DNA of 64,000 nucleotides from NCBI GenBank assembly GCA_903813345.2, contig CAIIXF020000009.1, forward strand, positions 19,739,759-19,803,758. The letters are read 5' to 3'. The notes below the pieces were generated by a model that made no database searches, had not been told where the DNA came from, and saw nothing but the letters and a program-made list of their open reading frames with translations. A program made the translations under genes and the position numbers. This DNA is from Owenia fusiformis. Lineage: Eukaryota > Annelida > Polychaeta > Sabellida > Oweniidae. Below, in pieces: positions 41,880 through 60,755 of this stretch; within the stretch, counting starts at the first letter, position 1, and each line of letters begins with the position of its first letter.

Positions 41880-42255
41880 TTGCATACTTAAATGACCTAC
41901 CTCTCTACATCCATGAGTATTGAAGAATCCTTTTTACGTAGTTGAACCGCCAATTGTATGGGTTTATCGACAGAACGAAGAGATTTTTCTTTTTGAATCG
42001 GAAATATTAAGCACTTTCTAAGGTGGCGGAAGCTCGTCGGAGGGGGATTCCCCTTATGACTGGTGCATGCCGGGACTGGATATACTACTAAATGGAGGAA
42101 TTTGACGGTTGAAAAAAGTTAATATTACACACAACCTATTGTTATCATACTGCCAATAAACCCATACAATTGGCGATTCAACTACATAAAAAGGATTCTG
42201 AAATACTAATGAATGTATCGAGGTAGGTCATTTATGTATGCAATGTATCTAAAGT
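41880..42255. mobile_element. Inverted-repeat element immediately upstream of FLCN
   Basis: Arms of about 100 bases share CCAATTGTATGGGTTTAT, AAGGATTCT/AGAATCCTT and ACCTACCTC/GAGGTAGGT in opposing orientation. The centre is GC-richer (CCCCTTATGACTGGTGCATG). It lies about 230 bases before the FLCN ATG, so it may include promoter or 5' UTR sequence. Confidence 0.6.
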
Positions 42256-42485
42256 GGTCGTAGGATTCGATAACGTACATGACGTATGCACCAGATTTAA
42301 TTTTTTAAAACATCAATGTTTTGTTTCAGATACATTTTTTAAGAGAAGTCAGTTTATGTAGGTTGGATTGAGTTAAACTTGTTGAACTAGTCTACTCAAG
42401 CCTGTTTTAACTAGAACACAATTTTACAGGTATGATTTTGCAGCAGGAACAGTGAATCCAAATATTTGCTCAAGGTCATCAAAAT

Positions 42486-45400
42486 ATGAATGCGATTATT
42501 TCACTCTGCCATTTCTGTGAGAAACATGGGCCAAGTGTTCTATTCTGCACTCAAGCATTCCATTCACATGATCCTCACAATGACAAAGAGGACGTGTCAT
42601 CTAAAGAAGGACAGTCATACTACTCAAGGTGTCGCAGGCTGAAGTCACCATTCCAGGGTACAGGTGATCAAACACCAACTGGAGATCTCACACCTGGAAC
42701 TCCAACAAGCTTGCCTGCTAGATTCAAGTCATCAGACCTATGCGAAGTATGTGATGGTTCTGGTTGCTAAGATTTTGTTTATAGTGCCTGTGATTTGGTA
42801 ATATGAAAACATAATCAGACTTCAGTATTTTGAAATAGATGTAAGTTATAAGTTCATCAAAGACATGTAAAATTACGAGAAATATGATTCAATGAACCGA
42901 AATTGTTGGCTCTCATGGCCATTTTGTTTCAAGAGCAATGTGTCTTAATGGTTGATATGAAGTGTACTTAAAGTAAATTTGCATTGTATATGGACTTGTA
43001 TTTTGAATTCATTACAAACACTTGAATGCATTGCATTTACTACATTGAAATTACTTTTGTGTTTTAGGCATGTAGGTCATTGTTGCCTGGCCAACCTGGG
43101 TTTATAAGCAATGATCACGAGGCTAAGGTCAGCTATGTAAGCAGTCAGCACCCAGACCATCCTGAAGTGTTCTCTCTTGTTAGACAGGCCTGTGTGCGTA
43201 GTCTCAGTTGTGAGGTAGGGTTTCTGTATATTGCAAGAAATGTTCATACTAGGGGTTGGGATAGGGGGAGATGTAAGGCCTCTTTCCCTTACTTCTTAAC
43301 AAGTTTAGCTGCATTTTTCTGAAACTGGACACCTTCTTCAACATTTTCTGATTTCATTGATCTTCAGGTTTGTCCCGGCAGAGAAGGTCCAATATTCTTT
43401 GGGGATGATCAACGTGGCCATGTGCTGAGTCACACCTTCTTCATCAAAGACAGCCAGGCTAGAGGCTTCCAGCGCTGGTACAGCATACTAGTCGTAATGA
43501 TGGACAAAGTTTATCTACTGAACTCATGGCCTTTCCTTGTTAAACATGTACGGACTGTCATAGATGAACTACAGGCCAAAGCTGCCAAAGTGTATGACAC
43601 AGAACAAGCAAAGTGTCCACAAAGGGCTCATAGGTTGAACAACTTAAGTCTTAATGCAACCCCATTGAGCTTTAGACTGCAGAGGGGAGCTAACAAGGCA
43701 GCAAGGTCCCTCATAGAACTAATAAATGACAAAGAGGTGTTCAAATCTCTCCATTTGTCATTTACATGGATACTGAAGGCTGGAGGGAACAGAATGACTG
43801 AGCGGCTCCTTGAGGGACCCCCTACGGAGGATTCTATTATTGACCTAGAAAGTCAAGAAGGTATTTAATTTATGTACATGTATAATCACTGTTAAATTGT
43901 AGCATTAAATATTCACCTTGAAATAGGGTGTTTTGCATTCACACCCCGATTGACCATTAACCTTACCCAGTCAAATATCCCTCTAGATTAGAGTATGTCT
44001 CTTTATCATCAATTAAATTTGATTGCTCCATTTGTATGAAATATTATTAATATCAATGCATTATAAATGATTTTACCAAAACAAAATATATAGGGGCAAT
44101 TTTTGTCTACCTAAAATGTAATTCAACACATTTTACATCGACTTTCTCCAACTATAAAATAATTTGATAATTATTGATTTTGAATTGAACATCATTTCCA
44201 TTAAAAAATGGATGTTTGTGTTACAAATCTAACAAAACTTATTATGCCAACCCTGTCCACCAAACTAGATTAATTTAACATTTTAGGGCAGATATCTATA
44301 TTTTGACATACATGTATTCTTTACTAATTTTAGAAACTGAAGAAGGTTTCACCCTGGTTGTTACAAAGAAAGTCTCCACAGAATCAGTGCCCCCTATTGA
44401 AGAACTCCAGTCTCTAGAAATTAGTCTTCCTACATCAGAGCCATCTTTTGAAGACAACAAACATGAACCACAAATTACAAATCTCAGACATTTAGCAAAG
44501 GTAAAAACTTGTTCATCGCTTTGAGTGTGATTCTAATTGATATATAATCAGCATTTGAGTTCTATCATGGCATATTCATTTTCTGCTCACATGTTAGTAG
44601 AAAAAAAAGAAATTCTATGATGAGTGATATGTTTTATATCCACGAATGGATTTGATATTAGCACATTCAAGCATAGCCAGAGAGTGCATGCAAATATAAT
44701 TTTTCATGAGTGCACGAGTGGATAAAAATCATATCATGGACAAAGCAAAATCATGTAGGATGTACACCTTTTATTCTATGGTTTTAAAGGGAAAACTTCT
44801 GTTTTTAGTGAATGGGCTATTGTTACTGTATGTCTCATTTTTAGTCAAGTAGTGGTTTAAAGGCTGTATTCAATGGTTTTGTGAAAATTTGCCAAAGTAT
44901 TATATTTCCAGTTGTTACAAAATACTTTTTTTATTTGACATGATACCCTGAGATGCCGTAATATTATATTTTTCTAGGAAGCAGGGTGAATATCATCTTT
45001 ATCTAATGTCCTGGAAATACAGAAAAATATGTGTCCAATTCTGCTTCTGCTCCTCCAGAATTAACTCAAATGTAACAGAAACTACTTGAACCTTAGATGT
45101 GTGGGATGCATAAATACTGTTACGATTTAATAGAGCTACATGTATAGGATGTGACAAACTGTATCTTAAACCTGCCAGTACATGATCATTAAATGAATCC
45201 TAAAATGATAATTTCAATATTTATATCTTTAAGTCTTGTAATTTAATCATATATTATTTATAAATGCAAGCAAAACTATGAGACTGACATGTCAGGTGTA
45301 AGGCCTTTATCTTTTCCCCATGGCATACTTTAACTTCAATTCCAATTGTATTTAATAAAAGATGGCAACACAAGTAAATAAATCAAATTAATATTTCCTA

Positions 45401-48400
45401 GAGAAGGGTTTGGTACCCTGTAATTATAAACATGAGAACATCAAAATGAGCGTTACATGCTTCCGTTTTTTAATAATATTTTCAAGAGTACCAGATAAAT
45501 ATAAACATCTGAGTGGTTATCTAGAAAAATTAATTTAAATATGAATCAAGCATAAAAAAATGTTCTGTCTCATTTAAAAGTAAACAAAACTCCCATTATT
45601 TTGGTGAAATCTATTTTGTATCATATAATCAACATGCATGCATATCATCATGTTTACATGTTTTGAATTACTTCCTTAAATTATATATGAGAAGTACAAA
45701 ATAATTTTTTAATCAGAAGGTGTGTTGTATTGTATTGTATCTTTTATTCCTCCACAAGGGAGAGCAAACATATAAAATTTCATCATTTTAATATACAAAA
45801 ATTATAACTACAAAGGAACATATTTACAAAAAACAGTGCTTGAGTTCATTGCCAATATCATGATTATGGACATGTGATTTCTCATAGTGCAATTCTATGT
45901 AAATACAAGGATCAGGATTTGATTACTTTAAAGTAACTGTCTAAATGATAGAGAGATGTAGCACACTCGATGATGAATTGATCGTAAATATCATCATTTA
46001 TGAAAATATCTACTCTACTACCGAGTATAGTCTGTTCAAAAATATCTTCAGAAGCTGATAACAGCTTAACGCTATCATTGACTGGCAAAATATCAACTAA
46101 ATGTTCAAGAAAATCATTTCTTTCGTTTAACATGTATGAGCACCCATGGACTTCTAATAATTATTTGAAGTCCATGGAGCACCCAAGGAAGTGTGCAACT
46201 ATATCTTTGCATAGGATATTGCATTTTTTGCATTGAAAGAATTTATAGTTTGGAATAGTTGAAAGGTAAACAAGGTTAGCCAGATGCCACAAGTGTGTAG
46301 GATTTCGTTTGCCTATTATCCATGCAAAACTTGGTTCAATTTGAATTTGAATGTTGCTGAACATTACAAGATTACTATTTGCATTTATTCTTGCTAACCA
46401 CATTTGCTCTTCTTGCGAATACATGTATACCTGGTATTTTACCATTTTTTTAAATAGTACTTTATGAATGGTTTTCCCTGTTTTAACAAAACTGTCTACA
46501 TAATCACTGATAAGGTTCAACATCATAATTTCATGAATAAATCCTGATTGTGAACTCACACCCTTTAATAAAAATGAAGACAGCCTAAATAAAAACACTC
46601 GCCTTGTCATTACATTAGATGTTCTGCATAAGCGATCGAAAAATAACAGTTTTGCATTATTGATGTAACATGATATAGGTAACAACCCAAGAGTATAAAG
46701 AACAACATCCGAAGACACGTTGTGTTCATAGCCTTGGATTATTTTTGCTATTTCACGATATGCAACATCTAGAGAGTATATATTTTCACACGATAAGTTG
46801 TTCCACAGTTCGCAACCAAACAAGCTGTCGGCAAGATAATTGACATTATTATTTTGACTGCTACCATTGGATTTAGTCCTCCTTTTGGATGCCAATAGGT
46901 TTAACTGAATAAAAGCTACCATTCAATTTATTTTTTGCTTGGTGAACTGATTCATCATTCTTAAGTTGAGCGTGGAGTATGTTGCCAGCATAAGTGTGCG
47001 ATCTTGTTTCTGGGACAGTATCGTTCTGAATTTCCCATTTACGCATGCCCATTTTATTTTCAAATTGTTTTTTTGTTTCGTTAAAGATAATAATCTTACT
47101 TTTACTGTTAATTCCAGCATGATAAGACATACGCCACTTAGAGCTATACTCTGACACTACGTTTAGTAATTCTTGTAACTCATTTGGTGTTGTCGCAATT
47201 ACAGTGGTGTCATCAGCGACAAGTAGCATAGGGATGCGCATGTCGCCCATTAGAGCTCCAAGATTTGTATTTAAAAAATCCAAAGGCAATGCTGATATGA
47301 TCAAACTTCAATTGTTATATACACAAAATTTCAGCCGAATTGAAAAATATTAAAGAAAGTTAGAGCATATATTGCATGACTTCTGGGACAACCCTTGTAT
47401 ATGAATAATGGGAAGTTGCGTACCCTTCTCTTTCTTGAAAGGCCCATGTTTTATGATTACCATTCTCCCACTTAGTATGTATACTGTGTACTGCCAATCT
47501 ATTCATCCATTATAAGCTGTAACATGATTTTATACACTGTAATTACACCCAATGTACGTAATCTAAAGCTTGATCATATGCTTGCAGTTATTGCAATGTG
47601 TGGATAAGTCACGAGTTAGTTGTGACCTTAATATTACAACGTAATCAGACGTGTCACTTATTTTGAGCATTGCAAGATTGATTAGTTGATATCCGACCAT
47701 CTAGGCAAATTACAGGGTATTATTGTTCACTGCCTTGCAATTACCAGAAGCTTTACTTTCTGACATATCTGAGCAATATGAGAGGCAATTGGAGTCAATA
47801 ATATACTCATATTGCTAGATTTATTGGCGTCATTTTAATTAGTGCTGAAATTTTATACATGTTTTCTTTGATTGCTTTGCGTAGTTTAGTCTATATTCTT
47901 GTTTTACCTTTTTTTGGATGGGGAGAGGAAATGAAATCAGAATCAAAATTGACACCACACTGACAGTTTTTTTTCTTTCTACTTAGGGAATATTACTTCT
48001 TAATCACTTATTGCAAGGTTTTTCAGATTGTCTATAGCTAGCAGAACAGAAAAAGTGCATCAATCAAGATTATACTTCCATACCTATATAAATATATGCT
48101 TGCTATTTTAAGGTACTTGGTGGTGCTAGGATGCATGTATTGGCTTACCATGTTGTCATAGGCAACCAGGTTATTGTTAGGGGGAAGAATAAAATTTTGG
48201 TGAAGTCCATCATCACAGCATTAAAAGTAAGTGAGAGAGGATGAATTAATTTAGTTTGATTGATTGATTTTAAACATTTTTTCTCTCTTTCCTGAAAGGA
48301 TCCGCGTAGAAAAGGTCATGGATCCGATTGTAGCACAGGGCACAGATTAAAAACTTGATATTTTTACCAACCAAAATGCTTGCAGATCCTGAGCAGGAAT

Positions 48401-49820
48401 AAGTGATGAGCCACCTGTCACAAGTAATATTCTGTATGGACTGGCACTAACATCTGATCATTGGTGTGACAGATTACTTATTTGATGTTTTTGAACATAC
48501 AGAATATATGTATAATAGAAAACAGTACTTGGCGGTTGGCATCTGGCCTCTGTAAATAATTAATATAACTTGAGAACTTTAACAAATACTGTAGATTGAC
48601 TTCAAATTTTCTCAAAATCATCTACAAGTTCTCAAAAGTTCAAATCTGACATTAAATTTGAGATTCGGAGAACAAATTAGATTTGACCTTCACAAGATCA
48701 ATAAATGTCAAAAAGGAATTTTCAACTTGCTTCAAATAGACCAATTTTTTAAATGATCTACAAGTTCTCAGAAATTCATATCTGATTTTTAAATTTAAGA
48801 CTTGACTTTCAATGACCTTCTCAAGATAAAAAGGTCAAAAGGTCTTTTTTCAACTTGCCTCAAATTGACCAATTTTAAAATCATCTACAAGTTCTCAGAA
48901 GTTCCAATCTGATTTATGATTGAACTTGTTATTGTGAGCAACTACATGTAGGTTGTGACATTTTGTCATGTTAATACCATTTTGGGGACTTTGTATTGGA
49001 TCTGAACTGGCTTCCTACAAATTTCAGAAGCGATTGATTTGGTCATTGTTTGGGGTATAATATAAAAATTCAAATACAAACTTTAAACATGAAATATAAG
49101 GAATGAAATTGATTAATTTGATTTTTCTTTTTCCTGCAGACATTGGTGCCTCGAGGCTGCTGTAGGACTGAGCCATATTCAGACACTTATTTGGAATCCT
49201 GGAAATGTAATTTCCTAGGACTATCCCCTGATATTAATATTCCTAATCACATCAAGAACACAGAACAATATGTCATGTTGGACATACTAGAACATAGTCA
49301 AGATAAAGACAGTGATTTAAGAATGCTACCAGGATATGACTTCAACCTCACTGCATCATCTGTTTTACCTGAGAAAGGTTAGTTTTCCTGATATCATATA
49401 TTAAGTTACTTGAATGTAATATTTTTTTGTTTAGTTATGAGTGCAATTTGAATTGAAAAAGTAGCCATTAATCTTCATCACAGTGGCTCAGATTATTCAA
49501 AGGACTCACTAATGATGATTTATCATGGATGAACCATTTTTATGTCAATATCAGGAAATAGGGATTTATATCATTATAGCGACATGGCCGTAAATCAACA
49601 CAAGTGGTCAGCATTTTTGATTTTCACACATTTATATAATTGCATTCCGTGTAAAAGATAATAGTACATCTCCTGGGCTCTGAATTAAATCTCACCGCCC
49701 TTATTCTTTAATTTTAGTTCCAACAGTTCTTACAAAGATGGAGCTAGCGTTGAGTAATGAGAACTTCACTGATAGTGTTGTGGATGAATGTTTGACATGT
49801 CTGAAAGAGGAATGGATGAA
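42486..49820 (+). CDS. FLCN: Folliculin (FLCN), C-terminal exon(s) not found in window
   Basis: Seven coding exons give the first 507 residues: 42486-42746, 43068-43214, 43368-43860, 44334-44500, 48113-48226, 49140-49377 and 49718-49820, all GT-AG and in phase. FLCN is the lysosomal GTPase-activating partner of FNIP that acts on RagC/D in amino-acid signalling to mTORC1 and TFEB/TFE3. The N-terminal longin half has [49 protein letters not shown] and [15 protein letters not shown]168 aligns with the catalytic arginine finger (human R164). The DENN half includes [25 protein letters not shown]-equivalent [11 protein letters not shown] and [10 protein letters not shown]. The last visible donor (AAGTAAGT, phase 2) implies at least one more exon of about 65 codons. 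None is recognisable before the opposing esterase at 50703 or elsewhere here, so the model is 3'-incomplete. Confidence 0.92.
44620..44760. repeat. Degraded copy of the dispersed ATATC-hairpin family
   Basis: TGATATGTTTTATATCCACGAATGGAT and ATGAGTGCACGAGTGGATAAAAATCATATCA form an imperfect inverted pair around an AGAGAGTGCATGC loop. This resembles 5763-5900 and 58720-58860. It lies in FLCN intron 4. Confidence 0.5.
45725..47304 (-). mobile_element. 5'-truncated LINE in FLCN intron 4
   Basis: On the minus strand the element starts with [18 protein letters not shown], the reverse-transcriptase catalytic box with YADD changed to VADD. It continues through [17 protein letters not shown] and, after one frameshift near 46880, through [18 protein letters not shown]-terminal domain follows with Cys residues ([21 protein letters not shown]). 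One in-frame stop (TAA, about 46161) interrupts the last part. The 3' end is AATAAAAGATACAATACAATACAAC, a pentameric tail. Few lesions suggest a fairly young, dead copy. The 5' part of ORF2 is absent. Confidence 0.85.
47305..47398. repeat. Inverted copy of the 31769-31860 repeat terminus
   Basis: This directly abuts the 5' truncation point of the LINE. On the minus strand it reads AAGGTTGTCCCAGAAGTCATGC. The LINE may have landed in an older DNA transposon end. Confidence 0.5.
48530..48990. repeat. Element with central TACAAGTTCTCA tandem units, copy 1
   Basis: About three units of roughly 115 bases contain ATCTACAAGTTCTCA-AAGTTC, TGACCTTCTCAAG and TCAACTTGC-TCAAATTGACCA. A 5' piece (GGCGGTTGGCATCTGGC) and a 3' piece (TGTGACATTTTGTCATGTTAAT) flank them and are shared with the copies at 50500-50690 and 63190-63870. 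It lies in FLCN intron 5. Confidence 0.75.
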
Positions 49821-50499
49821 GTAAGTGAATACTTTTCCACAAAATGTTATACTTGAACGTTTTAAAAGCTGTTTTATATATTTTAAATTATGGGAGAGAT
49901 TGTGTTCAGCTTTGTGTTTGGTTTGATTTATTTAACTCGGGTTGATTGTTTCTGTCAGACTCATTTGAACCTCCCTTACTCAAACAGTTATTTATATAAG
50001 GGTGGTAAGCAAAGAGGGAAGATGAGTAACAAGACCAATCCAAAGTTATCACTGTATTTTATTCCTAAATTGTTAACAAACAGATGGCAGGCTTTTCTAC
50101 ATTTGCTGTCATTGGCATATACAAAATGATTTGATCCCCGCAGTCATGTCACAGTTCCAGCATGCTCATTGGTCTTGGGTTAGCTAATCAGAGTTTTATT
50201 TTATCATTCATATTATTGATATTAAGAATGACTGTCTAAGTCAAAACCATCTTCACTTAATTAAGTAAGAAACCGTGACTCTACATAGAAGTATGCATTG
50301 CAGACATGCGTTTTATGAGCTGCAGACAAATATGAAGGTTAATGAATAGAAACACTAATTAGCAATCGATTTTGAAAATTGTAGCTCTTCTCTGCTGAGA
50401 TTTTAAGTTTTTAACAAAGCAATTTAATTAGCTTATCTGAAATGTGTAACTCAACCATGTTACCAGTGGTAATTGTATTATTTTTGTCACCACCAAAAA

Positions 50500-50690
50500 G
50501 TGGGGACATCCGGGTCTCCATTTTTTATTTATGATGTTGGTTGACATCCAGCAGTTCAATTTTTTTTCGAAATCATCTACAAGTTCTCAAAAGTTCAAAC
50601 CTGACTTAAGATTGAACTCATAATATTGTGAACAAATAGGTGGTGACATTTTGTCATGTTAATGCCTTGTTTTATTTTGTGCTTTTCAAG
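50500..50690. repeat. Element with central TACAAGTTCTCA unit, copy 2
   Basis: A single central unit (AAATCATCTACAAGTTCTCA) is followed by the shared 3' piece GTGACATTTTGTCATGTTAATGCC. The minus-strand AATAAA at 50671-50676 that best serves the esterase lies at its edge. Confidence 0.7.
50671..50676 (-). terminator. Candidate polyadenylation signal of the esterase
   Basis: AATAAA on the minus strand lies 27 bases past the TAG stop. It sits at the end of a dispersed repeat, so the esterase transcript may end in transposon-derived sequence. Confidence 0.45.
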
Positions 50691-50702
50691 TTCTTTAATT
50701 TC

Positions 50703-57107
<6,405 letters not shown>

Positions 57108-57180
57108 TCCTCTGTGAATTTTAGCACTGTTGCACCTCAAAAAGCAATGTTTCTTCCTACTGTGCTTTATAAGCAAACTA

Positions 57181-58245
57181 CAGTAAAACCTGTCTAATCC
57201 GAACACCCATGGGACCAGCCAAAAGCGTTCAAATTGGCAAGTGTTCAAATTTCAAGGATTTTGTTGGTCGGGGGGGGGGGGGGGATTTTCATTGTTCAGT
57301 ACACTATATTGAACACTTAATACTAAGTCAGAAAACAATACACTTTGTTGATGTGTTCATTCTACAATATGCCTATATAGCCTATATGTTATGTTTTATT
57401 CACATTCTGAACAATTTCATTATTTTAGTAAAAATAACTCTTATATTTTGGCAAAAACTTTGTAATACACTGTAGAAGTATATGATAGTCTCGTACGAAA
57501 TCTTATGCTAATCAAGTGACTTATCTTATATTAAGTTTGAGGTTTTCTCTTTCTCGCGATACATTCTTGTCTGCAAATGTGTCTGTGTTGTCTTTGTGAT
57601 TATAAAACATTTACTGATTGGATCTTAGCTATCATAACAGACCCATGGGATATAAAACAGTTAGGACATGTTCATAATCCAAATCAAAAACATTCAGTTC
57701 ATTTACAATAAGGATAAACCAATTATCTCCCAGATTCTCACCTTTCTCTTAATCCAAATCAAAAACATCCAGGTAATTTCTAATAATGATAAATCATTCT
57801 TGATTCACACCTTTCTCTTAATCCGAACATAAAACATTCAGTTCTTTTCTTATGGGATAAACCAATTAACTCCTGTATTCACACCTTTCCAAAACATCCT
57901 GTTGTTTTCCACAAATTAGGGATGTCTCTGAGACTAAATAAGTTAATTAGGACAATATTGGTGCTTTGATTACATTGTATATGTAAAGATAAATAACAAC
58001 TATAACATTGACTCAGTATGTAGCTATTGTTGAAATGTCCAGACATTTGATTTCTGATAAAAATGTTCAGATTAGACAGGTCAGTTTTTCAAACCTGGTT
58101 GTTCACTGTTCAGATTAGGAGGTGTTCAGATTTCAAGGTTTTTTTAACATGGGAGTCAATGGAAGGAAAAAATGGGACCGAAAAAAAGTGTTCAAATTGG
58201 AAGGTGTTCGGATTAGCCAGGTGTTCAGATATACAGGTTCTACTG
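57181..58245. mobile_element. 1,065 bp TA-flanked pogo/Tigger-like element
   Basis: The left end is CAGTAAAACCTGTCTAATCC and the right end is GTGTTCAGATATACAGGTTCTACTG; TA is present at both borders. Sub-terminal GTTCAAATT-GGCAAGTGTTC and GTGTTCAGATTTCAAGG blocks are inverted. The middle has about three diverged 90 bp units (TCTTAATCCAAATCAAAAACAT, ATAAACCAATTA). A poly-G run lies near 57271-57284. No DDE transposase frame is seen, so it is non-autonomous. Confidence 0.85.
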
Positions 58246-58420
58246 TACTTCACTGTTAAGGATATGTGTATGTTTAGATTGGAACATTTAAACCTTGAAC
58301 CCATAAACAGAATTCTGCAAATATAAAGTGTTGATTGAAGTAGTGCATTTAGCTGTAATAGGACTTAAAGTGCATATCTTACAGTAATCTTTTGAAGTTA
58401 CGGGACTGATTATATGTGTT

Positions 58421-58876
58421 TATCCTACACTTAGTGTACTAAATGTATAATAACATTAAAAAATAAATTTGACATTTATGGGCAAAATGAATATCCGGAG
58501 GATATCGTCACGATATACTCCGGGCGGAGGATATCGTGACGATATACTCCGGGCGGAGGATATCGTGACGATATACTCCGGAAAACCCAATATGCGGAGG
58601 ATATTGTGACGATATACTCCGCTTGTTAATTTCCCGCCAAATTGACTCTATTTGGCATGAAATTCATTTTGCAATGATATTATACATTTAGTACACTCCT
58701 TGTAAGTGTAGGATAATAAGAACATCCTATGATTTTTTTCAGAATATCATTTTAATCTACTCGGTGATATTGATATATGCACTCGTTCGCTTCGCTCTCT
58801 CGTGCAGATATCAATATCACCTCGTAGATAAAAATGATATTCCTCAAAATCATAGGATATCCTATAATTATCAGTG
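58421..58876. mobile_element. Hairpin-rich element, copy 2, with four 27 bp palindromes
   Basis: This is the reverse-complement copy of 5763-6197. Near-palindromes of type CGGAGGATATCGTGACGATA followed by TACTCCG lie at 58496-58522, 58525-58551, 58554-58580 and 58595-58621. They are followed by TTTGGCATGAAATTCATTTT, TAAGTGTAGGATAAT and a hairpin with CGTTCGCTTCGCTCTCTCG in its loop. Confidence 0.8.
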
Positions 58877-59881
58877 TTTTTACAAATCTGTTTCAAAGGA
58901 ACCTACAGATGGCTGAGATTGAAAAGAAAATGGTAATTTGTTAGTACCATGCAATTGATACTGAATATTGAATAGATTTTTTATAAAGTTTGTTTTGATT
59001 TTACCTGGGATTGTGCCACAGTTGCCTCGTGAAGCAAATATATTTGAAATGTGTAAGTGTTATAAATATAGCTGAGCAAATGATCCTTCCTTAATTAAAA
59101 AAATAAACAAGGTGATTTCTCCAAGGTTATAATATTTGAAGGAATTCCTAGCATTAGCAATGACTAAATAGTGCAGTCTGATTACTTTTTGAGACAAGAC
59201 CAATATGACCTTGACAAATTCCCTACCTATTTTTTTTATTTAACAATGAACAAAAATATGCATGCCATATTTCAGCAGATATTGGGCAAATAACTAAACA
59301 TATTTTTTTAATTTATTCTAAAATTGGAAATGTGATCCGTCATGTCTGTAGCATAAATGATTCACTTTATTTCCAATTTGATACACAGCCTTATGGGATG
59401 TATAAGTTATTTGTTGCTTTCATTATTTTAGTGCATTTGTGTTCAGTATTTTGGGGCAATTGTTTAATGGCAGTAAATTCAAAATGGCTACACCAGCTTC
59501 AAGATTTCCCTGCTGCTTAGTAACCGTGTTAATTGCTCATCAAAACAACACTAATCAAAATAAAGATAGCTGAAAAGAATGCTTTTTTTAATCTGCATGG
59601 CCTCTTCATTAAAACATGTTTTGTTCGGTGGGATTTGCTACTCTGGGGAGTTGCTGTTTTCTAGCCAGACAAAGTATTATGAGTACTCAAATTTCTTTTG
59701 ATGATGATGTTTTTCTACAGTTTCAACTTCAAAATTAATATTCTCAAATAGTGTGTGCCATTAAGTAATTAGTTAATGGAAGGGGATACATTTACAAATT
59801 ATTTCCTGTTATAAAGTTATCCTGGGCTGCAGGCCGTCATGATTTTGAAACTTAAGATGTATAAGTGAATATATGTAACCG

Positions 59882-60040
59882 GTAAAACCTGTCTAATCTG
59901 AATGCCCTCGGGACTGGGCAAAAGCGTTGGCAGGTGTTCATATTTCGAGGTTTTTGTTGGTGGGGGGTTCAATGTACATTCCACTACTGTACACCTAATG
60001 CTAAGTCAGAAAACAAAACATGCACTATGTCTTGATAAAA
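59882..60040. mobile_element. Truncated copy of the 57181-58245 element
   Basis: CGGTAAAACCTGTCTAATCTG begins the copy. GGGACTGGGCAAAAGCGTT, GTTTTTGTTGGTGGGG and AATGCTAAGTCAGAAAACAA follow in the same order as at 57181-57340. The right half is missing. Confidence 0.7.
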
Positions 60041-60755
60041 GAGACATTGATTTTTTTGAATAAATGGTAAATAGCTTTGCTGAATTGAAAGTTGTTATAG
60101 TTGTTATAGGATATCAGGATTCATACTACATTAGGAATATGTACAATGTTATTTAAAGGCCCCTTATAAAGTTTTAACCAATTAATAGTTTATATTATAG
60201 AATTACTTTATCTTTTACTTCTCTGATTAGAGGAAGAGGAAAAGGAAATCAGTGAATATTTGAAAACTTTAAAAAGTCACATTCTTCAAAACATGTCCCA
60301 AATAATTTTTATCAAGTCATGAAACGTAATATTCAAATGATTAAACAGTATACTTGCACAGGGCCTATAAATTGCTTCAGTAGTGTATCAACACACTAAG
60401 CAAACTCAGCTTGCAGAAAACCTTGGTATGGATGATATGAGGTTTTATGCCTACTGACATTGCTATAAGATGAACTTCACAACTACATAGTTTTTTTTGT
60501 TTCCTTATTATTTGGTGTCAACTCTTGATCCCTTAATTTGGACTATGAATATATACGAAAACCATACATTGTTTTCGTTTTGTTTAGTTTTTAGTTAAGG
60601 GTCTTTACATTTATATAAACACAAAATTATGATAAATTTCTTGAGATTCCAAAGAGAAAATCAAATTGTTTGCATCATTCAAGAAAATTTATCTATGATT
60701 CCTTCCAACTCATTGCCTTTGAAACCAATCCAAATGAGTATAAATGTCTTAATAT

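Larger units (their letters stand above)
39856..42485. other. Divergent intergenic region between C22orf23 and FLCN
   Basis: The two genes are transcribed away from each other from here. Three palindromic elements fill much of it (40443-41273, 41553-41672, 41880-42255). A splice-acceptor-like TTTACAG at 42423-42429 or TTTTGCAG near 42436-42443 precedes the FLCN ATG, so FLCN probably has an upstream non-coding exon, not resolved. Confidence 0.55.
49821..50702. other. FLCN-esterase convergent interval
   Basis: The missing FLCN C-terminus (expected to begin N-K-V-K-like after EEWM) is not visible in any frame here. One open frame (49890-50129) has no similarity to folliculin. The right end is a repeat copy (50500-50690). 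Confidence 0.6.
57108..60755. other. Intergenic region upstream of the esterase, downstream of the TIR gene
   Basis: The interval is largely DNA-transposon derivatives (57181-58245, 58421-58876, 59882-60040). The rest (about 58900-59850 and 60050-60750) shows no exon-like or repeated structure I can support. Only 73 bases separate the esterase ATG from the nearest element. Confidence 0.65.

Noticed and set aside
58496-58621. CRISPR-like look of evenly spaced palindromic units
   Set aside because: Units are almost contiguous with no unique spacers, the DNA is eukaryotic, and the whole segment recurs as a dispersed element at 5763-6197.
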